Shown here: one piece after another, positions 33,605-43,235 of the stretch | How the letters are laid out: every line of letters begins with the position of its first letter | Numbering within the stretch: the stretch's first letter is position 1 | From: WTKD01 sp965243525 | GTDB lineage: Bacteria > Spirochaetota > Spirochaetia > WTKD01 | Reading direction: 5' to 3' | Assembly (NCBI GenBank): GCA_965243525.1 | Contig: OZ251568.1 | Coordinates: forward strand, 1,302,001-1,366,000 | Length of the DNA stretch: 64,000 bases | Position numbers and translations under genes: made by a program | The notes under the pieces: generated by a model | Databases searched by the model: none | The model's input: only the letters and a program-made list of their open reading frames with translations | Told to the model about the DNA's origin: nothing

Positions 33605-34734
33605 AATTACATGAATATCAGGCAAAAGAGCTATTTGCAGAGATAGGTATACCTGTTGCACAACAACAAATTGCATATTCAGTTGAAGAGGCAGTTGCTG
33701 CAGCGAAAAAAATAGCCCAACCAGTGGTTGTAAAGGCACAAGTTTTGGTTGGAGGACGTGGAAAAGCTGGAGGAGTGAAGCTTGCTCAAAATCCAGATGA
33801 AACGCGAGAAAAAGCAGCAGCAATTCTTGGCATGGATATCAAGGGACTTGAGGTTGAGAAGGTCTTGATCACTGAGGCAGCTGATATCGAGCACGAGTAT
33901 TATGCTGGGCTGATCGTGGACCGAAACACCAAGCAGATAGTGTTGATGATCACCCGGGAGGGGGGCGTTGATATTGAAGAACTTGCAGTCAGTGATCCGG
34001 ATAAAATCTATAAGATTCCGTTTTATCTTGAAGATGGTTTGTCTGATGAGCAAACCAAAAAAGTCTATGCCCAAGTCTTTCAGGATGATGTTTTGATACG
34101 AGAAGGAAGAGATATCATCAACAAGCTTGTTGATCTGTTCAAAAAGAGTGATTCATCCTTGCTCGAGATTAACCCGTTGGCAAAGGTGGGCGGACATCTT
34201 TTGGCGCTAGATGCGAAGATGGTTATCGATGACAATGCTCAGTATCGTCAGGAAAAAATAGTAAAGTATAAAAACCTTGAAGAATATGCCAAGGGTGAAG
34301 AAGATGCTCGTGAGAATGGCCTGAGTTTTGTGAGTATGGATGGTGAAGTTGGATGCATCGTCAATGGAGCAGGCCTCGCCATGGCGACCATGGATATCAT
34401 TAAATTCTATGGTGGTGAACCGGCGAACTTTTTGGATGTTGGCGGAAGTTCAAATCCAGAGAAGGTGGTTCATGCGATGCGAATCATTCTTGATAACCCC
34501 AAGGTCGATTCGATTCTCATCAATATTTTTGGTGGAATTACCCGTTGTGATGACATTGCACGAGGATTGCTCGCTGCATTGGAGCGGTTTACGGTGTCGG
34601 TGCCCTTGGTTGTGCGCCTCATAGGAACCAACCAAAAAGAAGGTCGTGCACTCCTTGAAGCACAGGGAATGAACGTTGAAACGAGTTTGGACGATGCGGT
34701 ACAGGCAGTACTTAGGGAGAGAGCGAATCGATGA
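33601..34734 (+). CDS. sucC: Succinyl-CoA synthetase, beta subunit
   Basis: ADP-forming succinyl-CoA ligase subunit with the ATP-grasp domain, 377 residues. It begins MKLHEYQAKELFAEIGIPVA and has VVKAQVLVGGRGKAGGVKLA for nucleotide binding, DRNTKQIVLMITREGGVDIEE, and the C-terminal NIFGGITRCDDIARG and VPLVVRLIGTNQKEGRALL. Translationally coupled on both sides (4-bp overlaps with sdhB and sucD). Confidence 0.96.
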   Translation: MKLHEYQAKELFAEIGIPVAQQQIAYSVEEAVAAAKKIAQPVVVKAQVLVGGRGKAGGVKLAQNPDETREKAAAILGMDIKGLEVEKVLITEAADIEHEYYAGLIVDRNTKQIVLMITREGGVDIEELAVSDPDKIYKIPFYLEDGLSDEQTKKVYAQVFQDDVLIREGRDIINKLVDLFKKSDSSLLEINPLAKVGGHLLALDAKMVIDDNAQYRQEKIVKYKNLEEYAKGEEDARENGLSFVSMDGEVGCIVNGAGLAMATMDIIKFYGGEPANFLDVGGSSNPEKVVHAMRIILDNPKVDSILINIFGGITRCDDIARGLLAALERFTVSVPLVVRLIGTNQKEGRALLEAQGMNVETSLDDAVQAVLRERANR

Positions 34735-35603
34735 GTATTTTAATCAATGAAAAAACAAATGTTATAGTGCAGGGAATAACCGGACGCGATGGATCATTTC
34801 ATACGAAGACCATGCTTAAAGACGGGACGTCGATTATCGCAGGAGTCACTCCCAAGCGAGGAGGACAAAGCGTTGAAGGTGTCCCGGTCTACAACAGCAT
34901 CAAAGAAGTTCAATCTGATCACAAGGTTGATGCAACGGTTATCTTTGTTCCAGCTCCCTTTGCGGCGGCGGCGATCAAAGAAGCTGCTGATGCTGGAATT
35001 CCATTAATCATCTGTATAACTGAAGGTGTTCCGGTTCTCGATATGATTACGATGTATCGCTATGTGAACGAACGAAATCTACGTCTTATTGGACCGAATT
35101 GTCCTGGTTTGATATCTCCGGGAAAATGCAAAATAGGAATCATGCCGGCACATATCCACAAGCAGGGAAAGGTGGGGGTTATCTCGCGAAGCGGGACACT
35201 TACCTATGAAATTGTCTACAACTTGAGTCAGAACAACATAGGACAATCGACCTGTGTTGGCATCGGTGGAGATCCCATTATTGGAACGAGTTTCATCGAT
35301 GTTTTGGGGCTATTTGAAAAAGATGCAGACACTGATGCGGTGGTGCTCATTGGAGAGATTGGTGGTGAGGCTGAAGAACAATCTGCTGAGTTCATAAAAA
35401 ATAACATGACTATTCCGGTGGTTTCTTTTATCTCAGGGCGAACAGCCCCTCCAGGCAAGCGCATGGGGCATGCAGGTGCGATTATTGCAGGATCGACCGG
35501 AACGCCAGAAGGAAAAATTGCTGCTTTGAATCAGGCAGGGGTTCCTGTTGCAGATCGTCCGTCAGAGATCCCTGGACTTATTAAACGTGCATTGAATCTA
35601 TAG
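34731..35603 (+). CDS. sucD: Succinyl-CoA synthetase, alpha subunit
   Basis: CoA-binding, phosphohistidine-bearing subunit, 290 residues. The CoA-binding fold opens with VIVQGITGRDGSFHTKTM. GPNCPGLISPGKCKIGIMPA is the family signature, and the active-site His lies in FISGRTAPPGKRMGHAGAII (GHAGA). The start overlaps the sucC stop by 4 bp, and sucA follows after 6 bp. Confidence 0.96.
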   Translation: MSILINEKTNVIVQGITGRDGSFHTKTMLKDGTSIIAGVTPKRGGQSVEGVPVYNSIKEVQSDHKVDATVIFVPAPFAAAAIKEAADAGIPLIICITEGVPVLDMITMYRYVNERNLRLIGPNCPGLISPGKCKIGIMPAHIHKQGKVGVISRSGTLTYEIVYNLSQNNIGQSTCVGIGGDPIIGTSFIDVLGLFEKDADTDAVVLIGEIGGEAEEQSAEFIKNNMTIPVVSFISGRTAPPGKRMGHAGAIIAGSTGTPEGKIAALNQAGVPVADRPSEIPGLIKRALNL

Positions 35604-35609
35604 AATTTC

Positions 35610-38447
35610 ATGAGTATCAGTAATCTTGCGTATATAGAAGATATATACCGGTTATGGAAAGAATCGCCACAATCTGTTTCTGAGCAGTGGCAACGGTATT
35701 TTTCTCAGTTGGAAGAGCGAGGTGAGTCACTCAACCTTGCTCTTCTTGAACCAAAGCTCTATGTAGAGGCTTCTCTGCTTCGTAGTGGGAATCACTCCAA
35801 TGGCATACGTGCTGAAGCAGATCAAATTCCTCCTGTTCAATTTCAATTGCAGGAAAAGCAACGGCATGTTGATGCGCTTATCACAGCCTATCGTGACATT
35901 GGCGTTTTGTATGCAAATATAAACCCGCTCTATCAATATGAAACCAGGGATATGCAATATCTTCGCTTGACCACCCGGGGGGTGACCGTTGGGTTGGATC
36001 TTGAGAAATTTCAGTTGGATAAAACGGATCTTGATCGCCTGTTTTATGCTGGTGAATTTGTGAACACTGATCCGCTTCCCTTGCGCCAGATTATTGATCG
36101 TTATCAAATGATGTACTGTGGTTCAATTGGCTATGAGTTTTCGCATATACACAATACCGTTATGTACAATTGGTTGCTCATGCAAATTGAATCACAAGAG
36201 CATCGTCGTGTATGGTCGCCCGAGCGAAAAATTCGCTTGCAGAAGGATCTGATCAAGGCGGAGGGGTTTGAAGCATTTGTGCAACGTAGCTTTGTTGGAC
36301 AAAAGCGATTCTCACTTGAGGGATCTGAGGCGATGGTTCCCGCAGTGCATTATCTAATCTACACTGCGCTGAAGCATAACATCAAAGATATTGTGCTTGG
36401 TATGTCGCATCGTGGCCGATTGAACCTGTTCACCAATGGATTACGCAAACCAGCGCACGAGATATTTGGTATTTTCGCGGGAAAGAGTTTCGATCACGAG
36501 GTTGGCGGAACCGGAGATGTGAAATATCATCTTGGGCACAGTTTTGATTATACTAATAAGAAAACGGGGAAAACAGTGCACATATCCTTGGTTGCAAATC
36601 CAAGCCATCTTGAGGCGGTTGACCCTGTGGTTGAGGGAAAAACCCGGGGAATTCAACGAAAACGAAAGGACGTCAATCGAAAAAAAACGCTTCCTTTGCT
36701 TATTCATGGAGATGCAGCATTCGTTGGGCAGGGAGTTGTTACAGAAACGCTGAATCTGAGTCAATTGCGTGGGTATAAAACTGGTGGAACGATTCATATT
36801 GTTGTGAACAACCAAATAGGATTCACCACGGCGTCTCGCGAGGCACGATCAACCTATTTTGCAACCGATTTTGCAAAGGCGCTGCAAGTGCCTATTTTTC
36901 ATATCAATGGAGATGATCCTGAAGCAGTTGTCACAGCAGTAGACATAGCCCTTGAATGGCGGCAAAAATTTGCCACCGATGTCATCGTTGATATCGTTGG
37001 ATATCGCAGGCGGGGGCATAATGAAAGCGACGAACCTTCGTTTACCCATCCGCACATGTATAGCTTGATCAAATCACATCCTAGCGTGACCACGTTGTAT
37101 GGAAAACAGCTTATTACAGAGAAAATCTATTCTCAGGAAGATCAAGAGGCCTTCACAAAGCGATATCAGAATGTCTTGAAAGAAGAGCTTGAACTTGCAC
37201 GTGAAAGGTCTACGCATGAGATCATCGCTGCTCCGTATCGTGGAGAATGGGAAGAATACAATCATGAATACTCCTTTGATCCGGTGCAGACCGCGGTGGA
37301 CAAAAAAACCTTGTTGCGGATTGGCTCGATTTTGACGACGCCCCCGGAGGACTTTCATCCCCATCCAAAATTGCTACGTCTGTTGAATGAAAATAAAAAG
37401 GTGATTGAAGCAGGCAAGGGGATTAATTGGGGACTTGCTGAAGCGCTGAGTTTTGGCTCTTTGGTAAATGAGGGATATCATATCCGGCTTAGTGGTGAAG
37501 ATTCTGGACGAGGAACCTTTTCGCATCGTCACGCGCAGTGGTGGGATCATCAGTCAGAAGAACCAAAGCAATATATTCCATTACAGCATATCAATGAGAA
37601 CCAGGCACCATTTTCGGTGCACAATAGCCCTCTCTCAGAGTTTTCAGTTCTTGGGTTTGAATATGGGTATAGCTTGACGCAACCGAAGGCCTTGGTCGTT
37701 TGGGAGGCTCAGTTTGGTGATTTTGCCAATGGAGCACAGGTTGTTATCGATCAATTTGTTAGTTCAGGTGAATCAAAATGGAAGCGTGCCAGTGGCCTGG
37801 TCATGTTGTTGCCTCATGGGTACGAAGGACAGGGTCCGGAACATTCGAGCGCGCATCTTGAGCGTTATTTGTCGCTCTGTGCTGACAACAATATGCAAAT
37901 TGCTAACTGTACAACTCCAGCACAGTTTTTCCACTTGCTCAGACGCCAAGTGCTTCAAACAATTCGGATACCACTTATCGTTATGTCTCCAAAGGCACTT
38001 TTGCGGCATCCAGAAGCACAATCAACACTTGCTGAGTTAAGTTCTGGATTTTTCAAGAATATCATAACAGAACACGAATCTTTTCATGATGCACAGCGAT
38101 TGATCATCTGTTCCGGCAAGGTATACTATGATCTTTTGGCGTATCGAAAGAAACATGGCTATACTATTCCGTTGATTCGACTTGAGCAGTTGTTTCCCTT
38201 TCCTGCTGATGCATTGAGAAAGGTATTAGCTGAATACAAACACTTGCAAGAGGTTGTTTGGACGCAAGAAGAAGCAAAGAACCATGGTGCATGGACGTTT
38301 TTCGCAGAGGAGTTTCGTTCGCGATTTTCGCATAGATTGCACTATGTTGGTCGCGGACCAAGTGCATCACCCGCTCAGGGATCCCATGGAAAACATCTTG
38401 CGGAGTTAAACAAAATCCTTTCTGATGCTTTTTTGGGAAAGAAATAG
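35610..38447 (+). CDS. sucA: 2-oxoglutarate dehydrogenase E1 component
   Basis: Thiamine-diphosphate decarboxylase of the 2-oxoglutarate dehydrogenase complex, 945 residues (family about 930). Recognisable blocks: MGMSHRGRLN-like GMSHRGRLNLFTNGL, GDAAFVGQGVVTETLNLSQLRGYKTGGTIHIVVNNQIGFTT (ThDP/Mg), YRRRGHNESDEPSFTHP, RGTFSHRHAQWWD, and the C-terminal VVWTQEEAKNHGAWTF. With sucB and lpd next door the whole complex is encoded here. Confidence 0.96.
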   Translation: MSISNLAYIEDIYRLWKESPQSVSEQWQRYFSQLEERGESLNLALLEPKLYVEASLLRSGNHSNGIRAEADQIPPVQFQLQEKQRHVDALITAYRDIGVLYANINPLYQYETRDMQYLRLTTRGVTVGLDLEKFQLDKTDLDRLFYAGEFVNTDPLPLRQIIDRYQMMYCGSIGYEFSHIHNTVMYNWLLMQIESQEHRRVWSPERKIRLQKDLIKAEGFEAFVQRSFVGQKRFSLEGSEAMVPAVHYLIYTALKHNIKDIVLGMSHRGRLNLFTNGLRKPAHEIFGIFAGKSFDHEVGGTGDVKYHLGHSFDYTNKKTGKTVHISLVANPSHLEAVDPVVEGKTRGIQRKRKDVNRKKTLPLLIHGDAAFVGQGVVTETLNLSQLRGYKTGGTIHIVVNNQIGFTTASREARSTYFATDFAKALQVPIFHINGDDPEAVVTAVDIALEWRQKFATDVIVDIVGYRRRGHNESDEPSFTHPHMYSLIKSHPSVTTLYGKQLITEKIYSQEDQEAFTKRYQNVLKEELELARERSTHEIIAAPYRGEWEEYNHEYSFDPVQTAVDKKTLLRIGSILTTPPEDFHPHPKLLRLLNENKKVIEAGKGINWGLAEALSFGSLVNEGYHIRLSGEDSGRGTFSHRHAQWWDHQSEEPKQYIPLQHINENQAPFSVHNSPLSEFSVLGFEYGYSLTQPKALVVWEAQFGDFANGAQVVIDQFVSSGESKWKRASGLVMLLPHGYEGQGPEHSSAHLERYLSLCADNNMQIANCTTPAQFFHLLRRQVLQTIRIPLIVMSPKALLRHPEAQSTLAELSSGFFKNIITEHESFHDAQRLIICSGKVYYDLLAYRKKHGYTIPLIRLEQLFPFPADALRKVLAEYKHLQEVVWTQEEAKNHGAWTFFAEEFRSRFSHRLHYVGRGPSASPAQGSHGKHLAELNKILSDAFLGKK

Positions 38448-38517
38448 ACGAGACGTGCTGTTCAACTAATACAAGTAGGTTGTTCAAACAAGAATGTACA
38501 TGGATAATACAGGGTAA

Positions 38518-39753
38518 TTGGAGGATAGAATGAGTAATGTAGTAATTCCAGAAGTAGGTGAATCTGTTTCTTCAGGCATAATTGCCACTTGGTTGGTAAA
38601 AAATGGCGATATGGTCGAAGAAGGACAGGATTTGTTTGAGCTGGAAACTGATAAGGCGACATTGCCGATTCCTTCACCTGGTCCTGGAGTTATCACCATA
38701 CAGGTTGAAGAGGGTGAAGAAATTACCATAGGGGCTGTAGTTGCAAGCATCGCCGAAGGAAGCACAGGAGCGACCAAGGCAGCTGCACCATCCGCCAGTG
38801 AACAAACTACATCTGATTCAGCAGATGTGATCGACGTAGCATTGTCTCCTGCAGTTCGTGTTCTGCTTGAACAACATGGCCTTGATCCAAAAGGAATCCC
38901 TTCAAAAAAGCCAGGACGATTGACTAAGGAAGATGTGGAAGCATTTTTGAAAATGACCGTTCCTCCAAAGCAAGGCGCAAAACCTGCAAAGCAGGCCATC
39001 GAAATTCCCACGACAGCAACCAAGCCAATAGGGCCGGGGAATTCTAAAATTAGTGCTGCACAAGAACGAGTGCCCATGACGACGCTCCGCAAAAAGATTG
39101 CTGAAAATTTGGTTGCATCAAAGCAGCAATCAGCGCACCTCACCACGTTTAACGAAGTTGATATGTCGACAACGATGGCAATTCGCAGTCAGTATAAAGA
39201 TATATTTGAGAAAAAACACGGTGCTCGACTTGGGTTTATGAGTTTCTTTATCAAGGCTGCTGTCTATGCACTGACGCAATATCCAAAGGTCAACGCCTAT
39301 ATCGATGGAACTGATATTATATACAATCATTTTTACAACATTGGAGTTGCGATTTCGACCGAGGCAGGACTGCTTGTCCCGGTGATCCGTGATGCTGACC
39401 AAAAGAATTTTGCTGAAATCGAAGCAAGCATCGTTGATTTTGGCACTCGTGCAAAGAAAAAACGAATTATGCCCGATGAATTTGTTGGTGGAACCTTCAC
39501 CATATCAAATGGAGGGGTTTTTGGATCCATGCTTTCAACTCCAATTCCAAGCCCACCACAAACGGCGATTCTTGGGATGCATACGATTCAAAAGCGCGCC
39601 GTTGTCATCAACGATGAGATTGTTATTCGTCCCATGATGTATCTTGCCTTGAGTTATGATCACCGAATCCTCGATGGCAAGGATGCAATAGCGTTTTTGA
39701 TGACGATAAAAACAAGTATAGAAAATCCAGAACGAATTTTGCTTGATTTGTAA
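38518..39753 (+). CDS. sucB: Dihydrolipoamide succinyltransferase (E2)
   Basis: E2 core of the 2-oxoglutarate dehydrogenase complex, 411 residues. Lipoyl domain 1-77 with the lipoyl Lys42 in FELETDKATL. Then a linker rich in Ala and Ser, the E3-binding domain (LSPAVRVLLEQHGLDPKGI to LTKEDVEAFL, about 117-152), a second linker, and the catalytic domain with SYDHRILDGKDAIAFL (catalytic His). Preceded by TTGGAGGATAGA as ribosome site. Confidence 0.96.
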   Translation: MEDRMSNVVIPEVGESVSSGIIATWLVKNGDMVEEGQDLFELETDKATLPIPSPGPGVITIQVEEGEEITIGAVVASIAEGSTGATKAAAPSASEQTTSDSADVIDVALSPAVRVLLEQHGLDPKGIPSKKPGRLTKEDVEAFLKMTVPPKQGAKPAKQAIEIPTTATKPIGPGNSKISAAQERVPMTTLRKKIAENLVASKQQSAHLTTFNEVDMSTTMAIRSQYKDIFEKKHGARLGFMSFFIKAAVYALTQYPKVNAYIDGTDIIYNHFYNIGVAISTEAGLLVPVIRDADQKNFAEIEASIVDFGTRAKKKRIMPDEFVGGTFTISNGGVFGSMLSTPIPSPPQTAILGMHTIQKRAVVINDEIVIRPMMYLALSYDHRILDGKDAIAFLMTIKTSIENPERILLDL

Positions 39754-39815
39754 ATTGCGTGCGGTGTATCGCTTGCATTGTTGGTGTTGTATGGAGATGA
39801 AAGGGAATACTTGTA

Positions 39816-40517
39816 GTGAAACTCAGTGATCTTATAAAAATTTTTAGAAAGAATGCTATTAAACTTGTGAAGAAAGAACATCTCTCTGATGATTATTATG
39901 CATTCGAATTTTCATCTATAGGTACTGTGCAATGGCTGCCTGGAGAATTTGGCATGATTTCCATTCCGGACAAGGCGATTAACGGAAAAAAGAGCAGGCC
40001 TCTCACCATTGCATCAATTCCTGAAGAGGGTCTTATAAACATCGCTACGAAGATCGGAACAGAACCAAGTGGTTTTAAAACAGCACTACGGAATTTTAAG
40101 GAAGGGGATATCGCCTATCTCAGGGGGCCCTTGGGAGGAGCTAAGCTACGAGATGCGAAGACACCCCTTGTGCTTATCGCAGGAGGAATTGGCATCACGC
40201 TGATTCGAGCGCTTATGAAGGCAATTGAACGGGATAATGCCCGAACGATTCATGTATTGTATACCTCGAGGGATACGTATCCCTTTAAGGATGATCTTGA
40301 TTCCATCGCACAGAAAGATGCAAACATATCGGTGCAATACCTTAAGGGCAGAACCGAACTGACTGCAGAGCTTGAAAAAAGCATCGCTCAGTTTGGGTCA
40401 ACGGCATACTATTACCTGTCTGGGTCACGCGACATGGTTACAGGCATAAAAAAGACATTGAAATCGCAGAAGATTCCAAGAAAAAGAATTATTGCTGATG
40501 TCTTTCCAGGGTATTAA
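39816..40517 (+). CDS. Ferredoxin-NADP reductase-like FAD protein within the TCA cluster
   Basis: Flavin oxidoreductase of 233 residues. The FAD-binding barrel shows WLPGEFGMISIP and SRPLTIASIP (R-x-Y/L-T-x-S). The NAD(P) domain has PLVLIAGGIGITLIRALM and YYYLSGSRDMV, and the end is ADVFPGY, as in FNR-type enzymes. There is no iron-sulfur motif. The start is a GTG preceded by AAGGGA. Placed between sucB and lpd, it could link NADPH or ferredoxin pools to the TCA enzymes, which is inference. Confidence 0.85.
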   Translation: MKLSDLIKIFRKNAIKLVKKEHLSDDYYAFEFSSIGTVQWLPGEFGMISIPDKAINGKKSRPLTIASIPEEGLINIATKIGTEPSGFKTALRNFKEGDIAYLRGPLGGAKLRDAKTPLVLIAGGIGITLIRALMKAIERDNARTIHVLYTSRDTYPFKDDLDSIAQKDANISVQYLKGRTELTAELEKSIAQFGSTAYYYLSGSRDMVTGIKKTLKSQKIPRKRIIADVFPGY

Positions 40518-40661
40518 GGATAGGCACGTCAGCATAAGATACTGATTGCTGAGTGTATTGGTGGGAACATAGAAAAATCTCTTGTCGGCATTGAATGTAA
40601 ATATATTGTATACTGTACCAAACAACAGCAATATCGATATCATAGAAGAAAGGATCTGTAG

Positions 40662-42056
40662 ATGGCAAAAAAATACGATGTAATTGTGGTAGGGGCAGGG
40701 CCAGGCGGATATGTGGCTGCAATTCGTGCTGCTCAGGCTGGTATGTCAGTAGCATTAATTGAGAAAAACAAAAATCTCGGAGGAACCTGTGCAAGGGTTG
40801 GCTGTATTCCTTCCAAGGCCTTGTTGCATTCAACAGAATTGTTTTATGAACTCAAAAAAAATGGTGCTACACATGGAATTACAGCAAGTGATCTTCAAAT
40901 GGATGTTGGGGTGCTCTTGAAGCAAAAGGATGCAGTCGTAACAAAATTGACTTCTGGGGTCAAAACCTTGATGCAACACAACAAGGTGGAGGTGTATCAT
41001 GGAACGGGGTGGATTCTCGATGCACATACTCTTGAAGTACGCGATGGAAAGAAAAAAGAAACGATAGGTTGCAAAAAACTGGTGCTCGCTCTTGGGAGCG
41101 AGGTGCAGGATATTGGAAGCATTCCTTTTGATGGAACTCATATCGTCAGTTCGGATCAAGCAATTTCTTTTGAGAAGGTTCCGGAAGATTTGCTTATCGT
41201 TGGAGCGGGTGCGATAGGGCTTGAGCTGGGCAGCGTTTGGTCGCGACTTGGAGCATCGGTGACGATTCTCGAAGGCATGGCAGATGTTCTTCCGGGTTGG
41301 GACAAGGAACTTGCTCGCAATGCTCGAAAAGAATTTGAAAAGCAGGGAATAAAGTTTGTCCTTAATGCAAAGATCACAAAGGCAACGGTAAAAAATAAAA
41401 AAGTGGAAGTGCATGCCGAGGGCAACGATGAGGTGTTTCGAGGAGATAAATTGCTTATCGCAGTGGGGCGACGTCCGACATTGACGGGGTGTAATCTCGA
41501 AGCATTGCAACTCAAACGCACAGAAAATAAACGTAGTATTGCTGTTGATGAGAATTATGAAACAAGTGTTAAAGATGTCTATGCAATAGGAGACATCGTT
41601 TCGGGACCAATGCTTGCACATAAGGCCTCAGAAGAAGCCTCTATACTCATAGAACGTATGCAGGGAATACCAGCTCGACTTCGATACGACGTGATTCCTA
41701 ACATTGTCTATACAACTCCAGAGCTTGCATCTGTAGGTAAGACCGAGGAGGCTTTAAAAGCAGAGGGAATTGAATACGCCAAGAGCAAATCTTTGATGAT
41801 AGCAAATGGGCGTTCCATCTCGATGCACAATACCGCTGGGTTTGTGAAGGTGCTTGCTGACAAAAAGACAGACCGCATTCTTGGAGTGCATATGATTGGC
41901 CCGCAAGCGTCACATCTCATTGCAGAGGCGGTAGTTTCAATGGAGTTTGATGGATCGAGTGAAGATATTGCTCGTAGTATACATGCACATCCAACTCTGA
42001 CGGAGACGATCAAGGAGGCAGCGATGGGGATAACAGGAAAAAAAATTCATAGTTAA
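40662..42056 (+). CDS. lpd: Dihydrolipoyl dehydrogenase (E3)
   Basis: Reoxidises the lipoyl groups of 2-oxoglutarate dehydrogenase, 464 residues. FAD motif VIVVGAGPGGYVAAIRAAQ, redox disulfide in GGTCARVGCIPSKALL (C-x4-C), NAD motif LLIVGAGAIGLELGSVW, and the C-terminal catalytic pair in SIHAHPTLTETIKEA. The 145-bp gap before it is the largest within the cluster, so an extra promoter is possible. gltA follows after 15 bp. Confidence 0.95.
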   Translation: MAKKYDVIVVGAGPGGYVAAIRAAQAGMSVALIEKNKNLGGTCARVGCIPSKALLHSTELFYELKKNGATHGITASDLQMDVGVLLKQKDAVVTKLTSGVKTLMQHNKVEVYHGTGWILDAHTLEVRDGKKKETIGCKKLVLALGSEVQDIGSIPFDGTHIVSSDQAISFEKVPEDLLIVGAGAIGLELGSVWSRLGASVTILEGMADVLPGWDKELARNARKEFEKQGIKFVLNAKITKATVKNKKVEVHAEGNDEVFRGDKLLIAVGRRPTLTGCNLEALQLKRTENKRSIAVDENYETSVKDVYAIGDIVSGPMLAHKASEEASILIERMQGIPARLRYDVIPNIVYTTPELASVGKTEEALKAEGIEYAKSKSLMIANGRSISMHNTAGFVKVLADKKTDRILGVHMIGPQASHLIAEAVVSMEFDGSSEDIARSIHAHPTLTETIKEAAMGITGKKIHS

Positions 42057-42071
42057 CTAAATGAGGGAAAA

Positions 42072-43214
42072 ATGACAAAAACAGAATTTGCAAAAGGGCT
42101 CGAAGGAGTTATTGCTGCAGAAACCAAGATATGTTCAATCGATGGGGCTCAAGGGAAGCTCTATTATCGAGGGTATCATATAGAAAATTTATTACAAGAA
42201 AAAAGCTTTGAGGATATATCGTTTTTACTGTATTTTGGAGAATTGCCGACAGAAGAACAGCGAGAATGTTTTTTGCGCTGTCTTGCAGCCACGAGGGATG
42301 TTCCTGATGCGATTATTACGGTGTTGAAACGTATTCCAAAATCGCTGCATCCAATGGAGGTCATGCAATCGCTCGTGCCGTTGTTTAGCAGTATTGATAT
42401 TAGTTCAATCTGTACAACAACAGAAAATAGCTCAGTAAAAAATTGCACAAATTGTTGGGCAGATGAGCTTGCGCTTATTTCGCAGGTGGCAAGTTTAACT
42501 TGTATGCTCTATCGTGTATATCACGACAAGCCAATTATCATGCCGGATAAAACACTTGGGCATGCTGAAAATATGCTCTATATGATGCATGGAGAAAGAC
42601 CGTCGCGTAACGAAACTAGGGCATTGGATCAATGTCTTTCATTGCATGCAGAACATGGATTTAATGCTTCAACATTTACCGCGCGCGTTGTTGCATCGAC
42701 CCTTGCTCCCACGATTAATGCAGTTTCGGCAGCATATGGATCGCTCTATGGACCATTACATGGAGGGGCAAATGAAAAAGTTATGCAGATGCTTGCGGAT
42801 ATTGGTTCTGCGGAGGCTGCTCGCAAATGGGTGCTTCAGCAACTAGAACAAAAAAACAAAATTATGGGGATGGGACATCGTGTATACAAGACCCGGGATC
42901 CTCGTGCCAATGCAATAGAAATACTGCTAGAAGCAGTTTCAGAGGAACATAAGAACACGACAAGCCTTAGCATACTACGGACTATTGAAACAACGGTGCG
43001 TGAGGTCCTCAACGATAAACCAATCTATCCAAATGTTGATTTCTTCTCTGGATCAGTATACGAACAATTAGGTATCCCACCGCTGTTTTATACACCGATG
43101 TTTGGAGCAGCTCGTGTCAGTGGGTGGATAGCGCATATTTTTGAACAGCGAAGTGATAATAGAATCTATCGTCCCGGTGCATTGTATGTTGGACCGGCGC
43201 CGCGTGAGATCTAG
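42072..43214 (+). CDS. gltA: Citrate synthase
   Basis: Condenses oxaloacetate and acetyl-CoA, 380 residues, the short type. Catalytic residues are visible in YGPLHGGANEKV (His), GMGHRVYKTRDPRA (His) and PNVDFFSGSVYEQLGIP (Asp). SIDGAQGKLYYRGYHIENL is the N-terminal signature. A 2-methylcitrate synthase cannot be excluded from sequence alone, but the neighbours favour the TCA cycle. Confidence 0.92.
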   Translation: MTKTEFAKGLEGVIAAETKICSIDGAQGKLYYRGYHIENLLQEKSFEDISFLLYFGELPTEEQRECFLRCLAATRDVPDAIITVLKRIPKSLHPMEVMQSLVPLFSSIDISSICTTTENSSVKNCTNCWADELALISQVASLTCMLYRVYHDKPIIMPDKTLGHAENMLYMMHGERPSRNETRALDQCLSLHAEHGFNASTFTARVVASTLAPTINAVSAAYGSLYGPLHGGANEKVMQMLADIGSAEAARKWVLQQLEQKNKIMGMGHRVYKTRDPRANAIEILLEAVSEEHKNTTSLSILRTIETTVREVLNDKPIYPNVDFFSGSVYEQLGIPPLFYTPMFGAARVSGWIAHIFEQRSDNRIYRPGALYVGPAPREI

Positions 43215-43235
43215 TTCAATCGGAAGGAGAGGACT

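Noticed and set aside
40830..41621. A 263-codon minus-strand frame inside lpd.
   Set aside because: Antisense to conserved FAD and NAD motifs of lpd; the product has no recognisable domain.
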